From contig NZ_BMOU01000006.1 of the NCBI RefSeq assembly GCF_014647235.1, forward strand, positions 269,620 through 333,619: a stretch of 64,000 nucleotides of DNA, written 5' to 3'. Below, one piece after another: positions 1-9,076 of the stretch. Both the position numbers and the translations under genes were made by a program. Within the stretch, counting starts at the first letter, position 1. The number at the start of each line of letters is the position of its first letter. Source of the stretch: Haloarcula pellucida (GTDB lineage Archaea > Halobacteriota > Halobacteria > Halobacteriales > Haloarculaceae). A model generated the notes under the pieces. The model did not search any database, had not been told where the DNA came from, and saw only the letters and a list, made by a program, of their open reading frames with translations.

Positions 1-1
1 C

Positions 2-2239
2 GGGAGCGAGGGGACGCTGGCTATCGTCACCGAGGCGACCGTCGCGCTCGAACCCGTCCCCGAGACGAAGGCGATGGCGCTGCTGTGTTACGACGACCTC
101 GTCGCCGCGATGGCCGACGTCGCGCCCATCCTCGAACACGACCCCGCGGCCGTCGAGGTGTTGGACGACACGATGCTGGACCTCGCACGCGACACCGCGG
201 AGTTCGCCGACGTGGCGGCCATGTTGCCCGACGGGACGCGCGCCACGCTCGTCGTCGAGTTCTACGCGGCGGACGACGACGCGGGCCACCGGGCGGTCGA
301 CCGGTTGTTGGCCGACCGGCTCGACGGGTCCAAAGCGGTGGCCGACGCGCCGCGCACCGCCGTCGACGCGCTCGAAGCCCACGACGACGCCGAGCGCGAG
401 CGGTTCTGGAAGCTCCGGAAGTCGGGGCTCCCCATCCTGCTCAGCCGCACGAGCGACGCGAAACACGTCGCGTTCATCGAGGACACGGCGGTCCCGCCCG
501 AGAACCTGCCCGAGTACGTCGCGGCGTTCCAGCAGGTGCTCGCGGACCACGACACGTTCGCGTCGTTCTACGCCCACGCCGGGCCGGGCGTGCTCCACAT
601 CCGCCCGCTCGTGAACACCAAGTCCGTCGACGGCGTCGAGCAGATGGTGTCTATCGCCGACGCCGTCACCGACCTCGTCGTCGAGTACGGGGGGTCGGTC
701 TCCGGCGAACACGGCGACGGCCGCGCCCGGACCTGCTGGAACGAGAAGCTCTACGGCACGGACGTCTGGGACGTGTTCCGCGACCTGAAGACGGCGTTCG
801 ACCCCGACTGGCTCCTCAATCCGGGACAGGTCGTCGGCGTCGACGCGGCGGCCGTCGAGAGGGGCGAGGCCCCGCCACGGGCCGAGACCGTCGACATGGC
901 GGCGCGGCTCCGGTTCGACCCCGACTACGAGTTCGACCAGTCGCTGACGCCGACGCTGGACTGGACCAACGAGAACGGGATGCAGGGGATGGTCGAACTC
1001 TGTCACGGCTGTGGTGGCTGTCGCGGCCCGCAGGAGACCACCGGCGGCGTGATGTGTCCGACCTATCGCGCGGCCGACGAGGAGATCACCGCGACCCGCG
1101 GCCGGGCGAACATGCTCCGGCAGGCGATGAGCGGTGACCTGCCCGACGACCCGACCGACGAGGCGTTCGTCTCGGAGGTCATGGACCTCTGTATCGGCTG
1201 TAAGGGGTGTGCCCACGACTGCCCGAGTGGGGTGGACATGGCGAAGCTCAAGGCCGAGGTAACCCACGCTTACCACCAGGAACACGGCGTGAGCCTCCGG
1301 GACCGGCTGTTCGCCAACGTCGACACGCTGTTCGCGCTCGGGAGCCGCGTCGCGCCGGTCGCGAACGCGCTCTCGTCGCTCCCCGGCGCCGACCGGCTAC
1401 TCGAAGCTACCGTCGGCATCGCCCGCGAACGGGACACGCCGACGCTCCACCGGGAGACGTTCGTCGACTGGTTCGAGGGTCGTGAGCCGACCGTCTCGGC
1501 GGCCGACGCCGCACGCTCGGTCGTCCTGTTCCCGGACGCGTACACGAACTACGCCCACCCCGACGTCGGGAAGGCGGCCGTTCGCGTCCTGGAAGCGGCC
1601 GACGTCCACGTGACGGTCCTCGCGGACCACACCGACAGCGGCCGCCCCGCATATTCGAAGGGGATGCTCGACCACGCGCGGGGAACGGCCGAGACGAACG
1701 TCGACGCCCTCGTCGACCACGTCCGGGCCGGCCGGGACGTGGTGTTCGTCGAACCGTCCGACGCCGTCATGGTCCAGTACGACTACCCGGACCTGCTGGG
1801 CCACGACGACGAGCAGGTTGCGACGGTGGCGACGAACACCTACGGCTTCTGTGAGTATCTGGACCGCCACGACCTCGACCGCCGAATCGACTGGGCTGAC
1901 GTGGACCGGGCGCTGACCTACCACGGTCACTGTCACCAGAAGGCGACGAAGAAGGACCACCACGCCGTCGGCGTCCTCCGGCGGGTGGGCTACGCCGTCG
2001 ACCCGCTGGATTCGGGGTGTTGCGGGATGGCCGGCAGTTTCGGCTACGAGGCCGAACACTACTCGATGAGTCAGGCCATCGGCGACATCCTCTTCGAGCA
2101 GGTCGACGACAGCGACGGGGAGCAGGTGGTCGCGCCGGGGACCTCCTGCCGGACGCAGTTAGGCGACCGGGGCGAGGACCCGGAACCGCCCCACCCGGCC
2201 GAGACGCTCGCCGCAGCACTGCCAGCCGACCGACCGTGA
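2..2239 (+). CDS. FAD-linked oxidase fused to Fe-S/CCG domains (D-lactate or glycolate dehydrogenase), 5' end missing
   Basis: The reading frame is open to the left edge, so this is the C-terminal 745 residues. The first visible residues (GSEGTLAIVTEATVALEP) match the end of the FAD_binding_4 domain, and the FAD oxidase C-terminal domain follows with a GEHGDGRART motif. Two ferredoxin-type clusters come next (CHGCGGC...CP near residue 335; CIGCKGCAHDCP near 400). A CCG domain closes the protein (CHQKATKK; DSGCCGMAGSFGYE). This is the GlcD-plus-GlcF arrangement in one chain, a family that oxidises D-2-hydroxy acids such as D-lactate or glycolate with electrons passed towards quinones. The substrate cannot be decided from sequence. 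It lies 16 bp upstream of two LUD-domain genes, which favours lactate. Confidence 0.9.
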   Translation, partial: GSEGTLAIVTEATVALEPVPETKAMALLCYDDLVAAMADVAPILEHDPAAVEVLDDTMLDLARDTAEFADVAAMLPDGTRATLVVEFYAADDDAGHRAVDRLLADRLDGSKAVADAPRTAVDALEAHDDAERERFWKLRKSGLPILLSRTSDAKHVAFIEDTAVPPENLPEYVAAFQQVLADHDTFASFYAHAGPGVLHIRPLVNTKSVDGVEQMVSIADAVTDLVVEYGGSVSGEHGDGRARTCWNEKLYGTDVWDVFRDLKTAFDPDWLLNPGQVVGVDAAAVERGEAPPRAETVDMAARLRFDPDYEFDQSLTPTLDWTNENGMQGMVELCHGCGGCRGPQETTGGVMCPTYRAADEEITATRGRANMLRQAMSGDLPDDPTDEAFVSEVMDLCIGCKGCAHDCPSGVDMAKLKAEVTHAYHQEHGVSLRDRLFANVDTLFALGSRVAPVANALSSLPGADRLLEATVGIARERDTPTLHRETFVDWFEGREPTVSAADAARSVVLFPDAYTNYAHPDVGKAAVRVLEAADVHVTVLADHTDSGRPAYSKGMLDHARGTAETNVDALVDHVRAGRDVVFVEPSDAVMVQYDYPDLLGHDDEQVATVATNTYGFCEYLDRHDLDRRIDWADVDRALTYHGHCHQKATKKDHHAVGVLRRVGYAVDPLDSGCCGMAGSFGYEAEHYSMSQAIGDILFEQVDDSDGEQVVAPGTSCRTQLGDRGEDPEPPHPAETLAAALPADRP

Positions 2240-2255
2240 TTCAGACTACCAACCC

Positions 2256-2765
2256 GTGACTACCGACCACACGACGCTCGACCGCTTCACCGAGCGACTC
2301 GACGACTTCGACGTATCGCACACGCTGACCACGCCGGACGGCGTCCCCGACGCCATCGAGGCGGTGTCGGACTCGCCGGCGGTCGGCGTCGAACTGCCCG
2401 ATTCGCTGGGACGGCTCCCCGACGTGGTCCGGACCGACCCCTCGCCGAGCGACCTGCGAGCGGCCGTGACGGGCGTCACGCACGCGACGCTCGGCATCGC
2501 CGACTACGGCAGCCTCGTCCTGCCGTCGACGCCCGACGGCGCCGAACCCGTGAGCCTCTATCCGGACCGGCACGTCGCCGTCCTCGCCGAGGACGACGTC
2601 GTTCCCGGCATGAGCGAGGCGCTGGCCCACCTCGGAGACCGGTTCCGGGCCGACGGCGGGGACGCCATCGTCGCCACCGGCCCCAGCGCGACGGCCGACA
2701 TGGGCGCACTGGTGAAGGGCGCACACGGCCCGAAAGCCGTCCACGCCGTCGTGGTCCAGTCATGA
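2256..2765 (+). CDS. LutC-like LUD domain protein
   Basis: This 169-residue protein has the size and layout of the LUD (LutB/LutC) fold alone, without iron-sulfur cysteines. A late segment with VATGPSATADMGALVKGAHGPK matches the conserved LutC end, where the family usually reads GPSxTADIE...GVHGP. LutC is one of three subunits of the bacterial L-lactate oxidation complex. The GTG start follows the oxidase by 16 bp, and the stop overlaps the next start as ATGA, so translation is coupled. Role in lactate oxidation is inferred from family and context. Confidence 0.85.
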   Translation: MTTDHTTLDRFTERLDDFDVSHTLTTPDGVPDAIEAVSDSPAVGVELPDSLGRLPDVVRTDPSPSDLRAAVTGVTHATLGIADYGSLVLPSTPDGAEPVSLYPDRHVAVLAEDDVVPGMSEALAHLGDRFRADGGDAIVATGPSATADMGALVKGAHGPKAVHAVVVQS

Positions 2766-4975
2766 CCGCGAGCGACCGCCGGTCGAAGGCCGACCACATC
2801 CGGCACATCCTCGAGACGGAGGGCGACGCCGTCGCGGCGAACACGCAGGGGTTCAACGCGGGCCGGTACGAGTCGGTGGCCGACCTCGAAGCCTACGAGG
2901 ACCTCAAGAGCGAGGCCCGCGCTATCAAGGAGGACGCCATCGAGCGGTTGCCGGACCTCCTCTCGGACCTCCGGACGGCCGTCGAGGCCAACGGCGGGAC
3001 GGTGTACCTCGCCGACGATGCGGCCGACGCGAACCAGTATATCCGCGACGTGGTCGAGGACGCCGACGGGGACCGCGTCGTCAAGAGCAAGTCGATGACC
3101 AGCGAGGAGATAGAGTTGAACGAGGCGCTGGCCGACGACTGCGACGTGGTCGAGACGGACCTCGGCGAGTGGGTCCTGCAGCTGGCCGACGAGGCGCCGT
3201 CCCACATCGTCGCGCCGGCTATCCACAAGTCCCGCGAGGGCATCGCCGAGCTGTTCACCGAGCGGTTCGACCCCGAGGACCCGCCCGAGACGGCCGAGGA
3301 ACTGACCATGTTCGCCCGCGAGAAACTGGGCGAGCAGCTAGCCGACGCCGACGTCGGCGTCACGGGCGCGAACTTCCTCACCGCCGATTCGGGGACGATG
3401 GCGTTGGTGACCAGCGAGGGCAACGCCCGGAAGACGGTGGCGGCGACGGACACCCACGTCGCCGTCGCCGGCGTCGAGAAGGTGATTCCGAGCGTCGAAG
3501 ACCTCCGCCCCTTTATCGAACTCATCGGCCGGTCGGGCACCGGACAGGACATCACCTCCTACGTCTCGCTGTTGACGCCGCCGGTCGACTCGCCGACGCT
3601 GGACTTCCAGCGCGACGAGACCGGGTCGGCCGAAGACCGCGAGTTCCACCTCGTGCTCGTCGACAACGGTCGGCTGGCGATGCGCGAGGACGACGACCTG
3701 CGGGAGACGCTGTACTGCATCCGGTGTTCGGCCTGTTCGAACTCCTGTGCGAACTTCCAGCAGGTGGGCGGCCACGCCTTCGGCGGCGAGACGTACTCGG
3801 GCGGTATCGCAACCGGGTGGGAGGCCGGCATCGAGGGGTTGGACACGGCGGCCGAGTTCAACGACCTCTGTACGGGGTGTTCGCGGTGTGTCAACGCCTG
3901 CCCGGTCGAAATCGACATCCCGTGGATAAACACGGTCGTCCGGGACCGCATCAACCGCGGCGCGGACGCGGAACTCGACTGGCTGGTCGACGGGTTGGTA
4001 CCCGACGAGGAACCCTCGGGACTCGACCCGCAGAAACGGCTGTTCGGCAACTTCGCGACGCTCGCGAGACTCGGGAGCGCGACGGCCCCCGTCTCGAACT
4101 GGTTGGCCGACACCGGTGTCTCCCGGCGACTCATGGAGCGGTTCGTCGGTATCGACCGGCGGCGTGACCTCCCGACCTTTGCCGCGGAGACGTTCCGCGA
4201 GTGGGCCGACGGCCGGTCGACCGTGGCGAATCCGGAGCGCGAGGTGGTCCTGTTCCCCGACCTCTACACGAACCACGTGCAGGTCGAGCGCGGGAAGGCG
4301 GCGGTCCGGGCGCTGGAGGCGCTGGACGTCGCCGTCCACGTCCCGGACGTGCCCGCGAGCGGCCGCGCCCCGCTCTCCCAGGGGATGATAGCGACCGCAC
4401 GCGACCACGCCGAGACGGTCGCCGACGAACTCCTCGACCACGTCGAGGCCGGCCGGGACGTCGTCGTCATCGAGCCGAGCGACCACGCGCTGTTCCAGCG
4501 GGAGTACGAGCAGTTGCTCGACGCCGACCGGTACCGGGCGCTGGCCGACGGCAGCTACGAGCTGTTCGAGTACGTCTACGGCCTGCTCGCCAACGGTGCG
4601 AGCGCCGACGCACTCGCCAGCGGCGACGGTCGGCGTCTCGCCTACCACAGTCACTGCCAGCAACGGACCCTCGGCGTCGAGCGCTACACCGAGGCGGTGT
4701 TGGACGACCTCGGCTTCGACGTGGTCACGTCCGACGTCGAGTGTTGCGGGATGGCCGGGAGCTTCGGGTACAAACAGGAGTACTACGACGTCAGCGTCGC
4801 CGTCGGCGACGAACTCGCGGCCCAGTTCACCGCCGACGGCGTCGACGACCGGACGGTCGTCGCCAGCGGCACTTCCTGTCTCGACCAACTCGACGACCTG
4901 CTGGAGCGCCCCTCGAAACACCCCATCGAACTGGTCGCTCCGACCGCCCGCACCGAGCGGGTCAGCGGCGACTGA
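2762..4975 (+). CDS. LutB-LutA fusion: LUD domain, two 4Fe-4S motifs and C-terminal CCG region
   Basis: The protein has 737 residues. The N-terminal ~300 residues are a LutB-type LUD domain (GVTGANFLTADSGTMALVT). Two ferredoxin motifs follow (CIRCSACSNSC near 320; CTGCSRCVNACP near 375). The C-terminal third resembles LutA: cysteine/histidine-rich SHCQQRTLG and DVECCGMAGSFGYKQE motifs of CCG domains. In Bacillus these are separate LutB and LutA subunits of the L-lactate oxidation complex, so one gene here does the work of two. The start is set by the ATGA overlap with the LutC-like gene. The C-terminal half is similar in layout to the end of the FAD oxidase upstream, suggesting a shared CCG module. 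Its 3' end overlaps the convergent gene by 14 bp. Confidence 0.88.
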   Translation: MTASDRRSKADHIRHILETEGDAVAANTQGFNAGRYESVADLEAYEDLKSEARAIKEDAIERLPDLLSDLRTAVEANGGTVYLADDAADANQYIRDVVEDADGDRVVKSKSMTSEEIELNEALADDCDVVETDLGEWVLQLADEAPSHIVAPAIHKSREGIAELFTERFDPEDPPETAEELTMFAREKLGEQLADADVGVTGANFLTADSGTMALVTSEGNARKTVAATDTHVAVAGVEKVIPSVEDLRPFIELIGRSGTGQDITSYVSLLTPPVDSPTLDFQRDETGSAEDREFHLVLVDNGRLAMREDDDLRETLYCIRCSACSNSCANFQQVGGHAFGGETYSGGIATGWEAGIEGLDTAAEFNDLCTGCSRCVNACPVEIDIPWINTVVRDRINRGADAELDWLVDGLVPDEEPSGLDPQKRLFGNFATLARLGSATAPVSNWLADTGVSRRLMERFVGIDRRRDLPTFAAETFREWADGRSTVANPEREVVLFPDLYTNHVQVERGKAAVRALEALDVAVHVPDVPASGRAPLSQGMIATARDHAETVADELLDHVEAGRDVVVIEPSDHALFQREYEQLLDADRYRALADGSYELFEYVYGLLANGASADALASGDGRRLAYHSHCQQRTLGVERYTEAVLDDLGFDVVTSDVECCGMAGSFGYKQEYYDVSVAVGDELAAQFTADGVDDRTVVASGTSCLDQLDDLLERPSKHPIELVAPTARTERVSGD

Positions 4976-5435
4976 GGACCGGGAGCGCGTCCCGAAGCCC
5001 GAGCCCCGATTCTCGCTCGACCGTCGCGTCGTACGGCGCGAGCACGGTCCGTACTGCACCGGCGAACGACTCGACGTCGACCTCGCCGTGGACTCTGACC
5101 GTCAGCGACGAGCCCGTCGCTCGGTCGAGGACGACCTTCACCCGCCCGAGGCTGCCGCCGTCGTAGATTCTGACGCTGTCGAGCGTCTCGTAGGGGAGTT
5201 CCCGACATCGCTCGGCGGTGTCGATGGCGGCCGCCACGCCCTCCTCGGTGACCGTCGCCGCGAACGCCTCCGCGCGTCGTCGGGCGCCGCCGGTCGCGAT
5301 GTCGAACCCCGTCAGGTAGTCGTACTCGACGGCGAGGACACGGTCGCCGTAGAACAACAGGTCGAGCAACCGGAGCGGGTAACGGCCCGTCATCGTATGG
5401 TGGAGGTGGACGCGCACCCGGTCGGCGTCGCTCAC
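4962..5435 (-). CDS. conserved hypothetical protein, coupled to Nramp-like transporter
   Basis: This 157-residue protein has no domain I can name. It mixes hydrophobic strands (LLDLLFYGDRVLAVEYDYL) with a helical Ala/Glu-rich middle and ends basic (DALPVLSRR). The GTG start lies inside the stop of the upstream transporter (GTGA overlap), so the two are probably translated together and may work together. The much longer open frame that extends upstream of this start is a shadow of the transporter and was not used. Confidence 0.6.
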   Translation of the reverse strand: MSDADRVRVHLHHTMTGRYPLRLLDLLFYGDRVLAVEYDYLTGFDIATGGARRRAEAFAATVTEEGVAAAIDTAERCRELPYETLDSVRIYDGGSLGRVKVVLDRATGSSLTVRVHGEVDVESFAGAVRTVLAPYDATVERESGLGLRDALPVLSRR

Positions 5436-7192
5436 GAGAACAGGCCCCGGCCGGCGTCGGCGCCGTCGACGGTGCCCGCCTGCTCGAACTTCGCTCGCGT
5501 GGTACGGTAGATGACGTAGGCCTGTACGGCGCCGTAGCCCGCCCAGAGGACCATCCCACCGAGGCCGCTCCCGAGAATACTCATCTGGACCGAGAACACG
5601 GCGAGTCCCAGTTGCGAGCCGAGGACGGTCCCGACCAGCAGGACGCTGAAGTAGCCGAAGAAGGCGGCGGCGACCCACATCGCGACCGTCCGGCCCCAGC
5701 CGGGCATCGTGTGTTCCGGGAGCCTGACCGCGTTGACGAGCTGTATCACGACGATGTAGGGCCACATGATGAGCCCGGACATCGCCGCGCCGACGACCAG
5801 CAGGTTGAACGGGTTCTCCACCTCGAACGGGAGCAACAGGATGAGGATGCCCCAGCCACAGAAGACGGTCAACAACCCCCAGAACAGCCGCGGGAGCTGC
5901 CATCCGGCGTCGCGACCGTACAGTTCGTAGATGACGTCGGAGCTGTTGCGGACGAACGACTCGATGATGGCGTACTCGGTGGTGAACAGCGCCAGAAACA
6001 GCGTCGCGTAGATGGTGGCGCCCGCGAGCGGACTGACCGACGGCGCGATGCCGACCAGCCACATGTCGACGGCGGTCCGCGTCGTCCCCGGGGCGTACGT
6101 CCCGGCGATGACGACGAGGATGGTGGTGACGACGATGAGGCCGACGGCGAAAGTCAGCAGATGTTCGAGCTGTGCCACCCGCCACCAGCCGCGCCACCGC
6201 TCTGTGTTCGGCGACTCCGGCCTGAACGAGAACCCGTCCTCGTGGACCGTCTCGGGGTCGTCGCCGGCGAAGGGGTTCTTGATGCGGCCCTGATAGCGTC
6301 CCATCCCGTACCCCTTCTCGCGGACCCAGAGGCTCTGTGAGAGGTTGAGGTAGCCGCCCGCGCCGGCGTAGGCGATGCCGCCCAGCAGTATCGCGACGGT
6401 CGCGGCGGGGGGTTGGTCGCCGACGAGTGCCGGCCCGCTCGGGAGTGCCGGGAGCGACGTGGGTGCGCCGACCAGCACGAACAGCACCAGCGCGAACGTC
6501 AGCGACAGCACCACGAGGAACAGTTGCAGTCGCTCGACGACGTTGTACATCAGCGGCGTCAACTGGTAGGTGAGCCAGATGAACACCATCAGGCCGATAC
6601 CGAGCAGCCGCCAGCCGACGAGTTCGACGCCCGCGAGTTGGTAGGTCCCGAGGGACAGCCCCGCGGCGCCGACCTTCGCGGCGCTCGCCGCCCACCCGGG
6701 CCAGCCGAGGCTGACGAACCCGCCCAGCATGAACGCGAACGGGACGAGCGGGTGGACTCGCTCCATCCCCCGGAAGACGCTCTCGCCGGTGGCGAGCGTC
6801 CACCGCTGTATCTCCGTGTTCACGACGAACTGGAGCAACACCCCGGCGACGAATATCCAGTACAGCGCCCAGCCGTACTGTGCGACGAGTTGCGGCCAGA
6901 ACAGCGTCTCGCCACTCCCCAGCGACGCACCGAGCATGATGGCGCTGGGCCCGACGACGTGTTTGAGCCGCGGGACCTTCGGGAGGTCGAGCAGTCTGAA
7001 CGACCCGCCGCGTCCCGCGTCGGGGTGGTCGTCGTCGTCGGCCGATGCGGTGTCGAGGTTGTCGTAGGCCACCGGGGTGTAGGTCGACGTCGGATAGCCG
7101 AGTTCCTCGGGAGTGGCGTACACCACGGAGTCACCGTCGTCATCGCCGCCGCTCTCAGAGGGGGCGTCTGTCTCGTCGGTTTCTGTAGGCAT
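5432..7192 (-). CDS. divergent Nramp-family transporter
   Basis: This 586-residue integral membrane protein has about eleven hydrophobic segments after an acidic, soluble N-terminal tail of about 75 residues. The first membrane segment reads GPSAIMLGASLGSGETLFWP, which resembles TM1 of the Nramp (NRAMP/MntH) superfamily. The metal-binding DPGN motif of true Mn/Fe transporters is absent there; GSGE occupies the equivalent place. It therefore belongs to the divergent branch whose substrate is not established. The gene is downstream of a winged-helix regulator on the same strand (67-bp gap) and overlaps a hypothetical gene, so the three may be one operon. Substrate: unknown. Confidence 0.7.
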   Translation of the reverse strand: MPTETDETDAPSESGGDDDGDSVVYATPEELGYPTSTYTPVAYDNLDTASADDDDHPDAGRGGSFRLLDLPKVPRLKHVVGPSAIMLGASLGSGETLFWPQLVAQYGWALYWIFVAGVLLQFVVNTEIQRWTLATGESVFRGMERVHPLVPFAFMLGGFVSLGWPGWAASAAKVGAAGLSLGTYQLAGVELVGWRLLGIGLMVFIWLTYQLTPLMYNVVERLQLFLVVLSLTFALVLFVLVGAPTSLPALPSGPALVGDQPPAATVAILLGGIAYAGAGGYLNLSQSLWVREKGYGMGRYQGRIKNPFAGDDPETVHEDGFSFRPESPNTERWRGWWRVAQLEHLLTFAVGLIVVTTILVVIAGTYAPGTTRTAVDMWLVGIAPSVSPLAGATIYATLFLALFTTEYAIIESFVRNSSDVIYELYGRDAGWQLPRLFWGLLTVFCGWGILILLLPFEVENPFNLLVVGAAMSGLIMWPYIVVIQLVNAVRLPEHTMPGWGRTVAMWVAAAFFGYFSVLLVGTVLGSQLGLAVFSVQMSILGSGLGGMVLWAGYGAVQAYVIYRTTRAKFEQAGTVDGADAGRGLFS

Positions 7193-7259
7193 CGTGTTCC
7201 AGTGTGCGCTCGTCGTACTGTCTGCACCGGCCGCGAGGGCCGGGGGTTGAACTATTCAC

Positions 7260-7823
7260 TCAGCCACCGATGTAGTGCCAGACGTGGTCCGGGTCGGTCT
7301 CGACGTCGACGTCCGGCAGTTCCTTGAGTGCCGGTTTGATGACGTCCCACCACTTGTCGGCCGTGTCGTAGCCGGCCGGATGGTCCGGGAACACCTCGGT
7401 GATGACCTCCGTCTCGGAGGCGTCCGGGTTCTCGTTGAGGTAGTCGTAGGCCGCGCGGAGCGCGTCCCGCCGCTCCGCCAGTCGGTCGCCCGACCCGGGC
7501 AGGTCGACGCTGGCGATTTCGCGCCGTACCGGCGGGGCCTGTTCGTGCTGTGCGGTCGGGTCACCGGTGTGTGGCGTCTCCATGGGGACCCACCAGACGC
7601 GGCCGCGAGCCCCGACTTTCCGCGTCGCGAGTCGGCCCTGTTCGACGAGTTCGTTGAGTTTGTTGTGGGCCGTCCGCCGCGAACAGTCCACCGCCTCCAT
7701 CACGTCGTTGGCTGTCAGCGGCCGAGCGGGGTCCGACCGGTCGTCGAACACCGCGAGAACAGTGTCGAGGGTGAACTGTCCCGTCGACGAACCGCCCTCG
7801 GTGCCGGTCGTCGCGTCGCCCAT
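7260..7823 (-). CDS. winged-helix transcriptional regulator
   Basis: This 187-residue protein has an N-terminal winged helix (residues ~15-75). A recognition-helix region, NDVMEAVDCSRRTAHNKLNEL, is followed by a basic wing ending GRVWW. The C-terminal half is an unfamiliar helical region ending DPDHVWHYIGG, possibly for sensing or dimerisation. It is divergent from the acyl-CoA dehydrogenase gene and upstream of the Nramp-like gene, so either could be its target. The intervening 100 bp holds dyads over both likely promoters. No ligand can be proposed. Confidence 0.75.
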   Translation of the reverse strand: MGDATTGTEGGSSTGQFTLDTVLAVFDDRSDPARPLTANDVMEAVDCSRRTAHNKLNELVEQGRLATRKVGARGRVWWVPMETPHTGDPTAQHEQAPPVRREIASVDLPGSGDRLAERRDALRAAYDYLNENPDASETEVITEVFPDHPAGYDTADKWWDVIKPALKELPDVDVETDPDHVWHYIGG

Positions 7824-7888
7824 ACCGGAGAGTTACACTCGTATGTAATGTATCTTGGTGTACGAACCTCGCCCGCCTGCCGTTCCGG

Positions 7889-7904
7889 GACGAGATTTAT
7901 CTCG
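7889..7904 (+). promoter_or_regulatory. TATA box inside a dyad, acyl-CoA dehydrogenase promoter
   Basis: The TATA-like GATTTATC is centred about 28 bp before the ATG at 7926, which predicts a leaderless or near-leaderless mRNA. It lies within CGAGAT-TT-ATCTCG (7891-7904), a perfect 6-bp dyad with a 2-bp spacer. A regulator bound here would block TBP. A second imperfect dyad with TACAC/GTGTA arms lies around 7833-7862, in front of the divergent winged-helix gene. Confidence 0.5.
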
Positions 7905-7925
7905 TGGCCGCCTGAAGACGGAACG

Positions 7926-9065
7926 ATGGGAACGATTAGCACGGACCAGCGCGCGTTCGCCGAGCGCGCCGAATCGGTCGCCGCCGAGTTCGCCGACGAC
8001 GCCTACACGTGGGGCGGCGACCCCCCGTGGGCGAACCTCCGGCGACTGGCCGAGGAAGGACTCTACTGCCCGTCTATCGACGAGGCGTACGGCGGACAGG
8101 GCCGGTCAGACGTGGCGGCGTTGCTCCTGACGGAAGCGGTCGGTCGCGAGTGTCCAGACACCGGGTGGTTCACCTACATGCAGAGCGTCGTCGGCCCGCG
8201 AGCCATCGACCGCTTCGGGTCCGAGGCCGTCAAGGAGGCCTACCTTCCCGACGTTACGGCGGGCGAGAGCTTCGTCTCCATCGCCATCTCTGAACCGGCG
8301 GCCGGGTCCGACGTGGCGTCGATGACGACGGAAGTCACAGAGGAGGGCGGCCAGTTGGTCTGCAACGGCGAGAAGACGTGGGTCGGCGGCGTCCCGTTCG
8401 GCGACGCCGCGGTGACGTGGGTCCGGTTCCCCGAGGGACTGGGCTCGGTGGTCATCCCGTACGACGACCCCGGCGTCGAAATCGAGGAGGTGTACACGAA
8501 CATGGCCGGCTACGCCCAGACGCACTTCACCATCGACGACGTGGTCGTCCCGGAGAGCCACGTCCTCACCCGCGGAGAGGACGCGTTCAAAGAACAGCTG
8601 GTCGCGCTCAACTGGGAGCGACTGGGCAGTTCGGCCCTGACGGTGGCGTGGGCCGAGGCAGCGTTGGAACGGGCGCTGGCGTACGCGAGCGAGCGCGAGC
8701 AGTTCGGCCACCCCATCGGCGACTTTCAGGGCATCGAGTGGAAACTCGCGGAGATGTATCGGCAGGTCGAGACGGCCGCCGCGCTAGTGTATCAGGCCGC
8801 CGCGGGTGCCGCGGGCCACGGCCAACCCCCGTCCCGCCTCCAGACGTCGACGGCGAAACTCCACTGCTCGCGGATGGTCGAGGCCGTCGTCAGCGAAGCC
8901 GTCCAGATAGTCGGCGCCCGCGCCTACCAGCAGGGCCATCCGCTGGAGTACCTCTATCGGCTGGCCCGGGGCCGGCGCATCGCCGCCGGCACCGACGAGA
9001 TGCAGTTGAACACCGTCGCCAGAGCGCTGAAAGACGACGGCCTCCCGGCCGTCTCGAAGCGGTAG
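7926..9065 (+). CDS. acyl-CoA dehydrogenase family protein
   Basis: This 379-residue protein has the usual acyl-CoA dehydrogenase length and order: N-terminal helical domain, central beta domain (SFVSIAISEPAAGSDVASM; GEKTWVGG) and C-terminal helical domain. The last ends with RIAAGTDEMQLN, the family's flavin-contact region. It would oxidise an acyl-CoA thioester to the 2-enoyl form with electrons to ETF. The ATG at 7926 was chosen because the domain starts there and a TATA box sits about 28 bp upstream; longer open frame before it runs antisense to the regulator. A crotonase-family gene converges on it with 11 bp between stops. Chain-length preference is unknown. Confidence 0.88.
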   Translation: MGTISTDQRAFAERAESVAAEFADDAYTWGGDPPWANLRRLAEEGLYCPSIDEAYGGQGRSDVAALLLTEAVGRECPDTGWFTYMQSVVGPRAIDRFGSEAVKEAYLPDVTAGESFVSIAISEPAAGSDVASMTTEVTEEGGQLVCNGEKTWVGGVPFGDAAVTWVRFPEGLGSVVIPYDDPGVEIEEVYTNMAGYAQTHFTIDDVVVPESHVLTRGEDAFKEQLVALNWERLGSSALTVAWAEAALERALAYASEREQFGHPIGDFQGIEWKLAEMYRQVETAAALVYQAAAGAAGHGQPPSRLQTSTAKLHCSRMVEAVVSEAVQIVGARAYQQGHPLEYLYRLARGRRIAAGTDEMQLNTVARALKDDGLPAVSKR

Positions 9066-9076
9066 TCCCTGCCGTC

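Noticed and set aside
3338..5059. Long minus-strand open frame (573 codons) over the LutB-LutA gene
   Set aside because: It is a GC-rich antisense shadow; the plus-strand frame has clear domains.
4962..6803. 613-codon minus-strand frame read as one gene
   Set aside because: Only the last 157 codons are a real gene; the rest is a shadow of the Nramp-like transporter in another frame.
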